From Bacteroidales bacterium (GTDB taxonomy: Bacteria > Bacteroidota > Bacteroidia > Bacteroidales > VadinHA17), in NCBI GenBank assembly GCA_025454815.1, contig JALONR010000039.1:1-39122 (forward strand): a stretch of DNA of 39,122 bases. The letters are read 5' to 3'. Both the position numbers and the translations under genes were made by a program. Every line of letters begins with the position of its first letter. Position 1 is the stretch's first letter. Below, piece by piece: positions 25,644-33,932 of this stretch. A model generated the notes under the pieces. The model was not told where the DNA came from and did no database searches. It saw nothing but the letters and a program-made list of their open reading frames with translations.

Positions 25644-26477
25644 ATGGCTTTGAACAAAAAGAGAATTTACGAAATCATCTTCGAAGCAGACACCCGCGAG
25701 GGCAAAGCCTTTGACGTAACCATTATCGGGCTTATCCTCCTGAGTGTGCTTCTGGTACTTTTCGACAGTATAGCACAAGTCCGGGAGCGCTTCGGCCAGG
25801 CAATCCACATCATAGAGTGGTTCATCACCGGAATCTTTCTGATTGAATACATCCTCAGAATCTGGGTCCTGGAAAAACCTGTCAGATATATCTTCAGTTT
25901 CTACGGAATCATTGACCTGATGGCTATCCTGCCCAATTTCCTGGGCCTTATCCTGGCCGGAGGACAGAGCCTGATGGTTATCAGGGCAGTAAGACTTCTC
26001 AGGGTGTTCAGAATATTCAAACTGAGCCGTTACACCTTGGCGGGCAGGACCCTCGCGAGGGCTCTTTACCGGAGCAGGGAAAAGATATTCATGTTCATCT
26101 CCACCATTATCACCCTGGTGGTGATCTTCGGAACCATCATGTATCTTATAGAAGGTGAGGAAAATGGATTCACCAGCATACCCGTAAGTATTTACTGGGC
26201 TGTGGTGACCCTTACAACGGTAGGTTACGGCGATATCTCCCCCGTGACCGGGCTCGGACAGTTCCTTGCCAGTATTGTGATGATAATGGGGTATGCCATT
26301 ATTGCAGTTCCTACGGGGATAGTCACCTCCGAGATGATGAGAATGCCGGCCGGGAACAACACCCAGGTCTGTTCCAGCTGCATGTTTGACAGGCATGACG
26401 ATGATGCCCTATACTGCAAAAAGTGCGGTACACGGCTGGATGTACCTGTGCCGGAGGACCAGAAAGCAGGTTACTGA
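25644..26477 (+). CDS. Voltage-gated potassium channel with C-terminal zinc ribbon
   Basis: A 277-residue six-helix cation channel subunit, tetrameric in the membrane. S1 is about 25-43, S2 about 55-73 and S3 about 87-103. S4 carries regularly spaced charges Arg114, Arg117, Arg120, Arg123 and Lys126, so it can sense voltage. The pore helix leads to selectivity filter TTVGYGD (191-197), the potassium signature, followed by S6 (about 205-228). After S6, CSSC (243-246) and CKKC (258-261) form a four-cysteine zinc ribbon in the cytoplasmic tail, instead of a cyclic-nucleotide-binding or RCK domain. It is the last gene of the lemA operon, 17 bp after the protease. Confidence 0.93.
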   Translation: MALNKKRIYEIIFEADTREGKAFDVTIIGLILLSVLLVLFDSIAQVRERFGQAIHIIEWFITGIFLIEYILRIWVLEKPVRYIFSFYGIIDLMAILPNFLGLILAGGQSLMVIRAVRLLRVFRIFKLSRYTLAGRTLARALYRSREKIFMFISTIITLVVIFGTIMYLIEGEENGFTSIPVSIYWAVVTLTTVGYGDISPVTGLGQFLASIVMIMGYAIIAVPTGIVTSEMMRMPAGNNTQVCSSCMFDRHDDDALYCKKCGTRLDVPVPEDQKAGY

Positions 26478-26505
26478 GTGAACAGAAGACATTGCGGGTC
26501 AGGTG

Positions 26506-26537
26506 TTTGTATAGGACTTCGGGATTTCTTATATTTG
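26506..26537 (+). promoter_or_regulatory. Promoter of the secreted-protein gene
   Basis: TTTG (26506-26509) and TATATTTG (26530-26537) are 20 bp apart, a full match to the Bacteroidota -33/-7 consensus. It lies 53 bp before the start codon at 26590, so the gene is transcribed separately from the lemA operon. Confidence 0.8.
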
Positions 26538-26589
26538 CGTGAATCAGCCCCCATTCCGGGCTTGCCATAAAAGATAAAAGTATCAGGCC

Positions 26590-27315
26590 ATGAAAAAAGG
26601 ATTGCTAATCATTCTCACAGTTTTATTTGCGCTGACTATGCCCCTGGTCGGACAGGACAAAAAAGGGATCAAGAATGGCATGACCAGCGAGAGGACCATC
26701 CAGGCACTGACTAATCCTTCACTCTACAGTACCACTTCAGGTTTTGATGACAGGTACCAGGGTTTGAAGGGCTCACCCAGACTCCTGGACACTCTTCTCC
26801 CTTCAACCGTGCTCCTGAAAGAAGGGGAAGGCTATTACGAGGTGAACACTGACATTGATGTTGTCAGGAATACCATGCTTTTCATATTGCCGGCTTCGGG
26901 TGACCTGCTTGAGGTCTCCTCATCATGGATCAGCGAGCTGGTATTCCACACTGAAACGGGAGACATGGTTTTCCGGACAACCGACGGTCTGCGATTTGAC
27001 AAGGAGATCAAGGGAAACAAGTTCTGCCAGGTGCTGGCGGAAGGTAAGCATATGTTTATCAAACTGCCCGACAGGGAGTTCCGGGAGGCGAACTTTACCG
27101 GACTTTACAGCCCTGATGTGAGGTACGACGAATATGTTCCTGCTGATAAGTACTACATTCTTGGCAGTGACTCGGTATTTCACAGGGTGCAGCTCACCCG
27201 CAAGTCGCTCAGCAAGGTATTCCCCTCAAAGGCGAAGCTGATAAACAGCAGTTTCAGCGAGAAACCGGGTGAGAATCCTGAGCAACAGGTAATAAGGCTT
27301 CTGGAGAAGTTCTGA
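26590..27315 (+). CDS. Secreted protein of unknown function
   Basis: A 241-residue protein with a signal peptide (MKKGLLIILTVLFALTMPLVGQ, cleavage near residue 21). I recognise no domain. The mature part has two predicted beta-rich regions (about 65-155 and 165-215) with motifs such as GEGYYEVNTDIDVV and EVSSSWISELVFHTETGDMVFRT. It carries a single cysteine (near residue 140), so no internal disulfide. It has its own promoter and terminator and is the last backbone gene before the tRNA-Gly remnant. Confidence 0.75.
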   Translation: MKKGLLIILTVLFALTMPLVGQDKKGIKNGMTSERTIQALTNPSLYSTTSGFDDRYQGLKGSPRLLDTLLPSTVLLKEGEGYYEVNTDIDVVRNTMLFILPASGDLLEVSSSWISELVFHTETGDMVFRTTDGLRFDKEIKGNKFCQVLAEGKHMFIKLPDREFREANFTGLYSPDVRYDEYVPADKYYILGSDSVFHRVQLTRKSLSKVFPSKAKLINSSFSEKPGENPEQQVIRLLEKF

Positions 27316-27364
27316 CAGCGGGTGCGGTGCATAATCTCATTCAGGGATGCCATCTGACAAAAAG

Positions 27365-27392
27365 GGCCACTGAGGTGGCCTGCTTTTATTTT
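27365..27392 (+). terminator. Terminator of the secreted-protein gene
   Basis: GGCCAC (27365-27370) and GTGGCC (27375-27380) form a 6-bp stem with loop TGAG, followed by TGCTTTTATTTT. It lies 50 bp after the stop codon at 27315. Confidence 0.8.
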
Positions 27393-27442
27393 CTGTCCTT
27401 TCCTCCTTCTGATGAATCAGGGTCGGAAAGTCCTGATAACAA

Positions 27443-27470
27443 AAGACCCCGGTGATGCCGGAGCCTTTTT
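27443..27470 (-). terminator. Terminator of the original tRNA-Gly
   Basis: On the minus strand GGCTCCGG, loop CATCA, CCGGGGTC (8 bp with two G-T pairs) is followed by four Ts. It lies directly downstream of the tRNA-Gly 3' remnant, so it marks where the intact tRNA gene once ended. Confidence 0.75.
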
Positions 27471-27545
27471 GTCTGAGCGGGAAACGAGATTCGAACTCGC
27501 GGCAGCCTTTTTGTCTGAGCGGGAAACGAGATTCGAACTCGCGGC
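27462..27545 (-). repeat. Perfect 42-bp tandem duplication of tRNA-Gly 3' end
   Basis: The copies at 27462-27503 and 27504-27545 are identical over 42 bp. Each holds, on the minus strand, the last 28 or so nucleotides of a tRNA-Gly (T arm CGCGAGTTCGAATCTCG, acceptor TTCCCGC) plus 14 bp of downstream sequence. Two attachment-site halves left by successive integrations, or slippage at a recombination hot spot, would give this. Confidence 0.9.
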
Positions 27546-27559
27546 CCTCAGCTTGGGAA
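27518..27559 (-). pseudogene. 3' half of tRNA-Gly (CCC), attachment site of the element
   Basis: On the minus strand the sequence runs from the anticodon loop TTCCCAA through the variable region and the T arm to the acceptor strand TTCCCGC, closely resembling a tRNA-Gly with anticodon CCC. Nothing before the anticodon loop fits a tRNA: the D arm and 5' acceptor strand are missing. The gene is therefore split at the anticodon loop by inserted DNA. In tRNA-integrating elements the other junction carries a complete tRNA, so I expect a whole tRNA-Gly on the minus strand beyond 39122. Confidence 0.8.
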
Positions 27560-27584
27560 GATTATTTTCGTAATCTCATCCCAA
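27553..27584. repeat. Nested palindrome at the element junction
   Basis: TTGGGA (27553-27558) pairs with TCCCAA (27579-27584), and inside it GATTA (27560-27564) pairs with TAATC (27571-27575) around TTTTCG. The left outer arm is the tRNA anticodon loop. Inverted core sites around a short spacer are what tyrosine recombinases bind, so this may be the crossover region. The rest of the gap (27585-27731) is AT-rich with no gene. Confidence 0.6.
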
Positions 27585-27690
27585 ATCACGCTGTTTAATT
27601 TTATTTAATATAAATCCTGTTATTCAATGAATTAAAGAACTTAATTTTTCATGCCATATTTTTTAATTTCAGGATAATTCATACTTTTAT

Positions 27691-27713
27691 ATTGCAAATT
27701 TCATTGCAAATTT
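27691..27713. repeat. Direct repeat ATTGCAAATTT before the integrase
   Basis: Two perfect 11-bp copies (27691-27701 and 27703-27713) with a 12-bp period lie 18 bp before the integrase start. They could be arm-type integrase sites or regulator sites. An AT-rich background makes chance repeats more likely. Confidence 0.45.
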
Positions 27714-27731
27714 TTTAATCTTTATCCAAAT

Positions 27732-28979
27732 ATGGCTATTTCAAAACCAACGGCAAACATCTACCTTGATACACGTAAAGAACTCAAAAATAACAAATAT
27801 CCTGTTAAATTAAATGTTTATTATCTCGGAAAAAACAGGTTGTTCGGATTACCGATAAAATTAACCAAAACAGAATGGGAGAAAATCAACAGTCCGAAAC
27901 TTCGAGACCAGAACCTGAAAGACATTAAAACAAAGCTGGATTACTATGAAGGGGACAAGTTTGAAGCCACATTGAAAGAAATTGAAGAACCCTTCACGTT
28001 CCAGAAATTCAAGACTGCTTTCGAAAAGCAGGATAGTTCACAATTGGTAAGCCATGACGTTTATGCACTTTTCGACAGATTCATCGAAGAACAGGAACGA
28101 AAGGGTAAGGTAGGCAATGCGGGAATATATCGTAATGCACGTAACTCATTCCAGCGTTTAAGAAAGCGATTGTTTATAAATCAGGTAACCGTTGACTTCC
28201 TGAAAGACTATGAAAATCAAATGAAAAAGTCTGGCAAGAAGATTAATTATATCGGGTTAAACCTGCGATGCATGCGTGCTATTTACAACATGGCAATTGC
28301 AGAAAAACTGGCAAAACAGGAAGACTATCCATTCTCACAGAAAAGACGGGACAAAAAATTCGCTATTAAAACCGAGGAAACGAAAAAGAAAGCGTTGTCG
28401 GCAGACCAGTTAGCAAAACTTAAACAATACGAACCACAAACACCAGCACAAAAAAAAGCATTCAGGTTTTGGTGGTTCGCATTACATGCTTACGGCATAA
28501 ACATGACTGATATATGCCATTTGAAATATAAAGACATTGTCGGTAATAAGATTATCATTGAACGCATTAAGACCGAAGATACGACCATCAGCAGCAAACC
28601 TGTGAGGATTCTAATCACACCCGAAATTCAATCATGTATTGACGATTACGGCAATCAGGATAAATCTCCTGATGCCTATGTGTTCAACATCCTGAAACAT
28701 GGATGGAGTGCAAAGCAAGAGCGTGATATGGTAATGTCATTTACACGTAACATTAATAAACATATGAAGAAAATCTCAGAAGATTTGGGTCTCGAAAGAC
28801 CGATATCAACCAACTGGGCACGGCATAGTTTTTCAACATTTTTAAAAAGCGGTCTTATCCCAATCGAGGTTATTTCAGAGGCACTGGGTCATTCTTCCAT
28901 CGAGACAACCAAGATATACTTGGATTCATTTGAAGATGATGTACTTGAATTGATTGCCAAACGACTTTCAGAAATTTAA
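27732..28979 (+). CDS. Tyrosine recombinase (integrase) of the element
   Basis: A 415-residue site-specific recombinase of the Bacteroidota phage/ICE integrase type. It has an N-terminal arm-binding domain (about 8-85), a SAM-like core-binding domain (about 105-195) and a catalytic domain (about 220-410). Visible catalytic residues are Arg364-His365 in NWARHSF, His387 in LGHSS and nucleophile Tyr396 in TTKIYLDSF. The first catalytic arginine is not at its usual place: the segment reads HAYGINMTDICHLK, with Asn257 near the position. Bacteroidota relatives such as IntDOT are known to lack that arginine and stay active. It lies next to a split tRNA-Gly and is surely the enzyme that inserted this element. 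Confidence 0.93.
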   Translation: MAISKPTANIYLDTRKELKNNKYPVKLNVYYLGKNRLFGLPIKLTKTEWEKINSPKLRDQNLKDIKTKLDYYEGDKFEATLKEIEEPFTFQKFKTAFEKQDSSQLVSHDVYALFDRFIEEQERKGKVGNAGIYRNARNSFQRLRKRLFINQVTVDFLKDYENQMKKSGKKINYIGLNLRCMRAIYNMAIAEKLAKQEDYPFSQKRRDKKFAIKTEETKKKALSADQLAKLKQYEPQTPAQKKAFRFWWFALHAYGINMTDICHLKYKDIVGNKIIIERIKTEDTTISSKPVRILITPEIQSCIDDYGNQDKSPDAYVFNILKHGWSAKQERDMVMSFTRNINKHMKKISEDLGLERPISTNWARHSFSTFLKSGLIPIEVISEALGHSSIETTKIYLDSFEDDVLELIAKRLSEI

Positions 28980-28989
28980 CCGTTATGCT

Positions 28990-29886
28990 ATGAAAAAGAC
29001 AACACCAATATATGATGATAGCCTCGAAGTCCAGTTAACAGATATGCTGTGCAAATTGGATGAAAATCCGAAAGTAAACATCAACCAGATTGGTTCATCT
29101 GCATACAAGGGACATTTATTAGCAGACGGTCAGGACGGGTTTCAAAAATTCATTCACATGAGCCTGTATCTCAAATTTATCGAATACTTTGACAATTATA
29201 AAGTCAGATGCATCAATGCTTATGCGGTTAAAACTAATTTCATCCCTGTTGTTAAAAGATTGCTATCACAATATAACGAAGCGATAGATAGCCTTTACTC
29301 ATCAAATGTCCGTGAAGAATGGTCAATGTATTTTGACGATACACAGGTTTCTGACACAGAAGATAACCTGAAGAAACAAGCATTCCAGTTCTTTTATAAT
29401 GCTTCAGCAGTTCAAATATTCTATTCGGGTAAACTGGCAGATAAAATGAAGGAGTACATAGCTGAATTTGACACTGTTATTCCCAAACCTGAACCAGAAT
29501 ATTATTTTACGGTTCTTCCTGCTTTTACATCACAGAGTCATAATATCCTGAAGGACATGCATAAGAACCTTAAAGCAATGAAATATGTTGATTGCACCGA
29601 TGAGGCTTTTAAAAATGTGTTTACCAATAAAGAACCAAAACCCATTCGGTGGCTTCAATCCCAAAGGTCATTAACATATTTGATAAAACAATTGACAGGT
29701 CAATTCTTGGTTGAGAAAATCAAACCTTCTAATTATTACATCGCTGAAAGATATTTTCACATATTCAAGAACGGCAAATTCCTTCATCCAAAAAAGTTAC
29801 GGCACGACAAAGACCCAAATCCCGAAGTTATTGAGTTTATAGATGGGGTTATTGACAATGCCATAAAAATATATAGTAAGAAATAG
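28990..29886 (+). CDS. Mobile-element protein of unknown function
   Basis: A 298-residue soluble protein, apparently mostly helical, starting 10 bp after the integrase stop, so co-transcribed with it. An in-frame ATG 12 codons upstream would overlap the integrase; MKKTTPIYDDSLE (28990) is preferred. The C-terminal third has PIRWLQSQRSLTYLIKQL (about 217-234), then AERYFHIFKNGKFLHPKKLR, a layout seen in accessory proteins of Bacteroidota integrative elements, including some described as RteC-like. That resemblance is faint and I would not assign a function. There are no membrane segments or catalytic motifs. Confidence 0.7.
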   Translation: MKKTTPIYDDSLEVQLTDMLCKLDENPKVNINQIGSSAYKGHLLADGQDGFQKFIHMSLYLKFIEYFDNYKVRCINAYAVKTNFIPVVKRLLSQYNEAIDSLYSSNVREEWSMYFDDTQVSDTEDNLKKQAFQFFYNASAVQIFYSGKLADKMKEYIAEFDTVIPKPEPEYYFTVLPAFTSQSHNILKDMHKNLKAMKYVDCTDEAFKNVFTNKEPKPIRWLQSQRSLTYLIKQLTGQFLVEKIKPSNYYIAERYFHIFKNGKFLHPKKLRHDKDPNPEVIEFIDGVIDNAIKIYSKK

Positions 29887-29988
29887 CATTTCCTACATTC
29901 CTCCAGCCGACAGCATTTTTACTCTTCTTTCACTCTGGCAGACCTAACTGTCAGAGCATCTCTTGATTTCAGCAAATTAAGTGCCTGA

Positions 29989-30014
29989 ACCGACCGACAG
30001 GTCGAGGTGTCGGT
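29989..30014. repeat. Inverted repeat before the HTH gene
   Basis: ACCGAC (29989-29994) pairs with GTCGGT (30009-30014), enclosing CGA/TCG. It is GC-rich against an AT-rich background and lies 53 bp upstream of the HTH start. It may be an mRNA leader hairpin or an operator; nothing decides between them. Confidence 0.45.
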
Positions 30015-30066
30015 GATTTTCGCCTCACATTTTTCTGGAATTTTACATCGTAAATCTTTGATTGCC

Positions 30067-30420
30067 ATGAATAAACACGATGTAATAACATATGACAACC
30101 TGCCTGAAGCAGTAAAGCATCTTTTGCATGAGGTAGCCGACATAAAGAACTACCTGTTAAACCAAGCAGCAACTACTGCTGAGACAAAGCAACTCGCACC
30201 AGACGGAGATTTTTTAACGGTAAGTGATGTCAGTCAGATGCTGAATATTTCGAAGGGTGCTGTCTACAATATGACCAGTACCCGCCAGATTCCATTCTTT
30301 AAAAAATGCGGAAGGGTTTACTTCGATAGAAGTGAGATTAATGAATGGATACGTCAGGACAGATGCAAAACTTTAAAACAACTTCAGGCAGATGCTGACA
30401 TGGAGACCCGAAAGAAATAA
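30067..30420 (+). CDS. Helix-turn-helix excisionase-like protein
   Basis: A 117-residue DNA-binding protein. The C-terminal half (about 48-100) is a MerR/excisionase-type winged HTH (HTH_17): FLTVSDVSQMLNISKGAVYNMTSTRQIPFFKKCGRVYF followed by EINEWI, a textbook match. The first 45 residues are helical (LPEAVKHLLHEVADIKNYLL) and may dimerise. Such proteins bend attachment-site DNA and direct excision, or regulate early element genes. I start at Met 30067 because the 20 codons before it are unlike family members. It is the second DNA-binding gene after the integrase, as in many Bacteroidota integrative elements. Confidence 0.85.
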   Translation: MNKHDVITYDNLPEAVKHLLHEVADIKNYLLNQAATTAETKQLAPDGDFLTVSDVSQMLNISKGAVYNMTSTRQIPFFKKCGRVYFDRSEINEWIRQDRCKTLKQLQADADMETRKK

Positions 30421-30477
30421 CCTCTCAGAGAACTGTTTTGCAGTTTTTTGGGTGAAGCACATATTCAGATGAAGTGA

Positions 30478-31491
30478 ATGGTAACCTTAGACAGAATTAA
30501 AATATTAACCGATAAAAAGCACATTAAAAGCATGGACTCAGATGTGACTACCAAAATATTGAGAAGTAATATTGGTACAGCTATAAGGTATTCACAAAAG
30601 ATGCCTTTCAATATTTACATGAATTACAGTTTGCAGGATAACCGATGTGTTATCGAATTATCTTCCAAAGTATTACTTGACCGTTATCCAGAACTTATAA
30701 ACATCAACAATATCCAGCAGTGTTTTGAAAACATAAACAGAATAGGGTTTTGCGAAATGGAAGTTGATGGTATCATTCATAACAGTGAATTACTTACATG
30801 TGATGTCACCAGTGATATTAGCGGTATTGTTCAACCTGACCGACTGGCAATGAAGTCATGTTTGGTTAACCACAATAAATTCAGAGTACAGAAATACGGC
30901 AATAGCGGATACACCATCAACAAAATGGTTAAGACCCGCAACCGACAAATTCGCATTATTATTTACGATAAGGGGAAGGAATTACGTAAAAAGAACAATA
31001 CTGAATATCTCGGTATGTTGACTGACGCCGATTCGATGCTGACATACTTCGATGGCAAATTCCGAGTGGAAGCCAACATTAACACCAAAGAACAAATCAG
31101 GCAACTTTTTCAAACAAAAAGCACCGATTTGTTGGATGTACTGAAATCCGAGGCGAATCCACTGTTAACAATTTTTGATGAGGTCTTTACATTTCCTGAA
31201 GAACCTGAACACCAGAATCAGGTGATGCCCTCACCATTGTCATTTCCGAAGTTGAGGATGGTTAAAAATGCATTATTACTGGCTGCCTGTGAGTATGACA
31301 TGGAAAAAGTAGACCTCGTTTTGAATAATACACTTTCACCGCATACTGATAAAAGCAAGTATCGAACCGAATTAAATAAACTATTGAATTCCTATCCCCT
31401 TCCAAATAAAAACATCGCATTAATGAAGAAAATCAGAGAAGAAATAGCCAAAAGTGCAACAACAGAAATAACAACCAGACAAGGATATTAA
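30478..31491 (+). CDS. Replication-initiator-like protein of the element
   Basis: A 337-residue protein that resembles phage and plasmid replication initiators of the gpII/Rep type. The central block has NSELLTCDVTSDISG (about 102-116), then IRIIIYDKGKEL (about 158-169) and KFRVEANINTKEQIRQLF (about 194-211), the order of conserved strands and the Tyr/Lys segment of such nickase-like proteins. No HUH pair is obvious, so the catalytic type is uncertain. Met19 (30532) is an alternative start. Position between the excisionase-like gene and the defence locus suggests a function in element replication or mobilisation. Confidence is good for the gene and modest for the function. Confidence 0.55.
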   Translation: MVTLDRIKILTDKKHIKSMDSDVTTKILRSNIGTAIRYSQKMPFNIYMNYSLQDNRCVIELSSKVLLDRYPELININNIQQCFENINRIGFCEMEVDGIIHNSELLTCDVTSDISGIVQPDRLAMKSCLVNHNKFRVQKYGNSGYTINKMVKTRNRQIRIIIYDKGKELRKKNNTEYLGMLTDADSMLTYFDGKFRVEANINTKEQIRQLFQTKSTDLLDVLKSEANPLLTIFDEVFTFPEEPEHQNQVMPSPLSFPKLRMVKNALLLAACEYDMEKVDLVLNNTLSPHTDKSKYRTELNKLLNSYPLPNKNIALMKKIREEIAKSATTEITTRQGY

Positions 31492-31543
31492 TAGCAGAAA
31501 CAGAGAGAAATAAATAATAATAAAAATTAAATAAATTAAAATT

Positions 31544-32137
31544 ATGGCAAACATTTATGACAGTGAAATCAGATGTGCAGATAAAAAGGTACTGAACAAG
31601 TTAACTAAACTTATTTTGAAACACACACCCTCAAGAATTCTTGGTAAAACAAAAGATATTGTTTTGTTTGAGACCCGATGGAGTGATTTGGATTATGCTA
31701 TGGAAGTCTTTTCACGGGATTTTCCTGAAGTTACTTTTTCGTGTTCATTTATTCATATGACCGCTTGTTATGCTTTCTATTACACCTATAAAGATTATCG
31801 AAATGGAATTGTTACATATAAGGGTCTTAAACCATCATTTTTTTATAACAGTGCAGATTTGCAAAAGATAAACTTAGATGATTACAAAGATTTCGTATCA
31901 AAGTATATAACTTACTTTAGCACCATGTATGAAGAAAAGAAATTAGAGGATGGAACATATTATCTCGAATTTATTCCAGACAGATATAGAAATAATAATG
32001 AGAACTTTTTCCCACAAGCGGTAGCTGAGTATGATGAATGTATTTTAACGGCAACACTTAACGGTTATTCCCATATAAGGCTTGAATTGACGTTGAAAAA
32101 TAGCGATGAAAGCCACATGTCAGGTAAACCAGAATAA
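31544..32137 (+). CDS. Unknown protein of the element
   Basis: A 197-residue soluble protein. The N-terminal part (ANIYDSEIRCADKKVLNKLTKLI, then RWSDLDYAMEVFSRDFPEVTFSCSF) has the beta-alpha-beta rhythm of a small ferredoxin-like fold, somewhat like the YubB N-terminal domain of plasmids. That is a pattern impression, not a match. It is followed by an aromatic-rich middle (HMTACYAFYYTYKDY) and a charged C-terminus. No catalytic motif is seen. It lies 52 bp after the Rep-like gene and 224 bp before hsdM, so it is the last gene of the mobility part. The gap 32138-32361 is AT-rich, with no promoter I can defend. Confidence 0.65.
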   Translation: MANIYDSEIRCADKKVLNKLTKLILKHTPSRILGKTKDIVLFETRWSDLDYAMEVFSRDFPEVTFSCSFIHMTACYAFYYTYKDYRNGIVTYKGLKPSFFYNSADLQKINLDDYKDFVSKYITYFSTMYEEKKLEDGTYYLEFIPDRYRNNNENFFPQAVAEYDECILTATLNGYSHIRLELTLKNSDESHMSGKPE

Positions 32138-32361
32138 AATTGAATATTTTTCATCAATTTTTTATCGAAATATTGCAGAGAATCATTACAAGTTGTTTGT
32201 AATTCAAAAGCCTTATTTTCAATAACAATTAGTATTTTTGATGTTCATTCTTTGAATATCAACGAAAACAGTTCGGTTTAATACCATCCAGAAAATACAA
32301 GGATGGGTGATTAACTGCACAATAGTGAGATAATTTTAATTTGAATCTGTAAAAATACCGT

Positions 32362-33930
32362 ATGTCTGAAGAACAAAAACGTCAATTAAACCAGCAACTC
32401 TGGAATATAGCCAACACCCTGCGTGGTAAAATGGATGCCGATGAATTCCGTGATTACATTCTCGGCTTCATTTTTTACAAATATTTGTCGGAAAAGATGG
32501 AATTGTATGCCAATGACATACTGAAGGAAGATAAGATAAACTATCTGGAAATATCAGAAGATACACCCAAAGGACAGGAATATCTTGAAGCCATAAAAGA
32601 AGAATCATTGGAAAAACTGGGATACTTCCTGAAACCGTCAGAACTGTTCGGACAGGTTGCGTTACGTGGAAACGGAAATGGAAAACATGGAAACTCCTTC
32701 ATCATTGAAGACATCCAGAAAATCCTTATCAACATACAGAACAGTACGATGGGTACTGCCAGTGAAGAAGATTTCGACCACCTGTTCGAGGATATGGATT
32801 TAAACAGTACGAAACTGGGCAGGACTGCCGAACAGCGAAATGAAGTAATAGCAAAAGTTCTGTCGCATCTTGACAAAATAGATTTCCAACTGGAACAATC
32901 AAAGATTGATGTACTGGGTGATGCGTATGAGTATTTAATCGGGCAGTTTGCCAGTGGTGCGGGTAAAAAAGCAGGTGAATTTTACACTCCGCAACAAGCA
33001 TCAAAAATACTTGCACGGATTGTTACATTGGGTAAAACACGAATTAAATCTGCATATGACCCGACATGCGGGTCAGGTTCTCTTATTCTTCGGTTGGGTA
33101 GGATTTGTGATGTGCTGAAGTTCTACGGTCAGGAACGTAACCGTACCACATACAACCTTTGCCGAATGAACATGATTCTGCATGACGTTCATCACACAAG
33201 ATTTGACATTAAACTGGAAGATACACTGGAACACCCGCAGCACGATAAACTTGATGCCGAGGCAGTTGTAGCAAATCCGCCATTTTCGGCAAAATGGAGT
33301 GCCAGTCCCTTGTTTATGACCGATGACAGGTTCAGCGAATACGGGAAACTTGCACCATCATCCAAGGCAGACTTTGCCTTCATTCAGCACATGATATACC
33401 ATCTGGCAGAAAATGGTGTTATGGCTGTCGTAATGCCACATGGTGTTTTGTTTCGTGGTGCTGCTGAGGGTCACATCAGAAAATACCTGATTGAAGAGAA
33501 AAACTATCTGGATGCTGTTATCGGACTACCTGCGAACATCTTCTTTGGAACATCCATACCAACATGCATTCTGGTGTTTAAGAAGTGTAAGGAACATCCA
33601 GATGATATTTTATTTATTGATGCCAGCCAACATTTTGAAAAGGTAAAAACGCAAAATTACCTGCGGGATGAGGATGTGGACAGAATAGTTGACACATATG
33701 CTAAACGCATAAAGATTGATAAATATAGTTATGTCGCCAGTCTGGATGAGGTAAGGGAAAACGATTACAACCTGAACATTCCGAGGTATGTTGACACCTT
33801 TGAAGAGGAAGAGCCTGTGGATATTGCTGCTGTTGCCACTGGACTTAAAGAACTGGAAACGGAAATGCAATCCAACGATGAAATCATTTCTGTGTATTGC
33901 AGTGAATTAAACATCCCAACCCCTTTTTAA
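32362..33930 (+). CDS. hsdM: Type I restriction-modification methyltransferase HsdM
   Basis: A 522-residue N6-adenine methyltransferase subunit, using S-adenosylmethionine. The N-terminal HsdM_N helical domain (about 8-140) is followed by a conserved GQFASGAGKKAGEFYTPQQ segment (about 194-212), SAM-binding motif I DPTCGSGS (233-240) and catalytic motif IV NPPF (305-308). Length matches type I M subunits. In the complex, two HsdM and one HsdS methylate both strands of the target; adding HsdR allows cleavage of unmethylated DNA. Only 2 bp separate its stop from the next gene, a phosphatase-like protein instead of hsdS. Confidence 0.97.
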   Translation: MSEEQKRQLNQQLWNIANTLRGKMDADEFRDYILGFIFYKYLSEKMELYANDILKEDKINYLEISEDTPKGQEYLEAIKEESLEKLGYFLKPSELFGQVALRGNGNGKHGNSFIIEDIQKILINIQNSTMGTASEEDFDHLFEDMDLNSTKLGRTAEQRNEVIAKVLSHLDKIDFQLEQSKIDVLGDAYEYLIGQFASGAGKKAGEFYTPQQASKILARIVTLGKTRIKSAYDPTCGSGSLILRLGRICDVLKFYGQERNRTTYNLCRMNMILHDVHHTRFDIKLEDTLEHPQHDKLDAEAVVANPPFSAKWSASPLFMTDDRFSEYGKLAPSSKADFAFIQHMIYHLAENGVMAVVMPHGVLFRGAAEGHIRKYLIEEKNYLDAVIGLPANIFFGTSIPTCILVFKKCKEHPDDILFIDASQHFEKVKTQNYLRDEDVDRIVDTYAKRIKIDKYSYVASLDEVRENDYNLNIPRYVDTFEEEEPVDIAAVATGLKELETEMQSNDEIISVYCSELNIPTPF

Positions 33931-33932
33931 CC

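Noticed and set aside
25557..26396. Minus-strand frame of 279 codons
   Set aside because: It is antisense to the potassium channel, whose filter and S4 motifs prove the + strand frame.
27462..27545. Two complete tRNA-Gly genes
   Set aside because: Both copies lack the D arm and 5' acceptor strand; only 3' portions remain.
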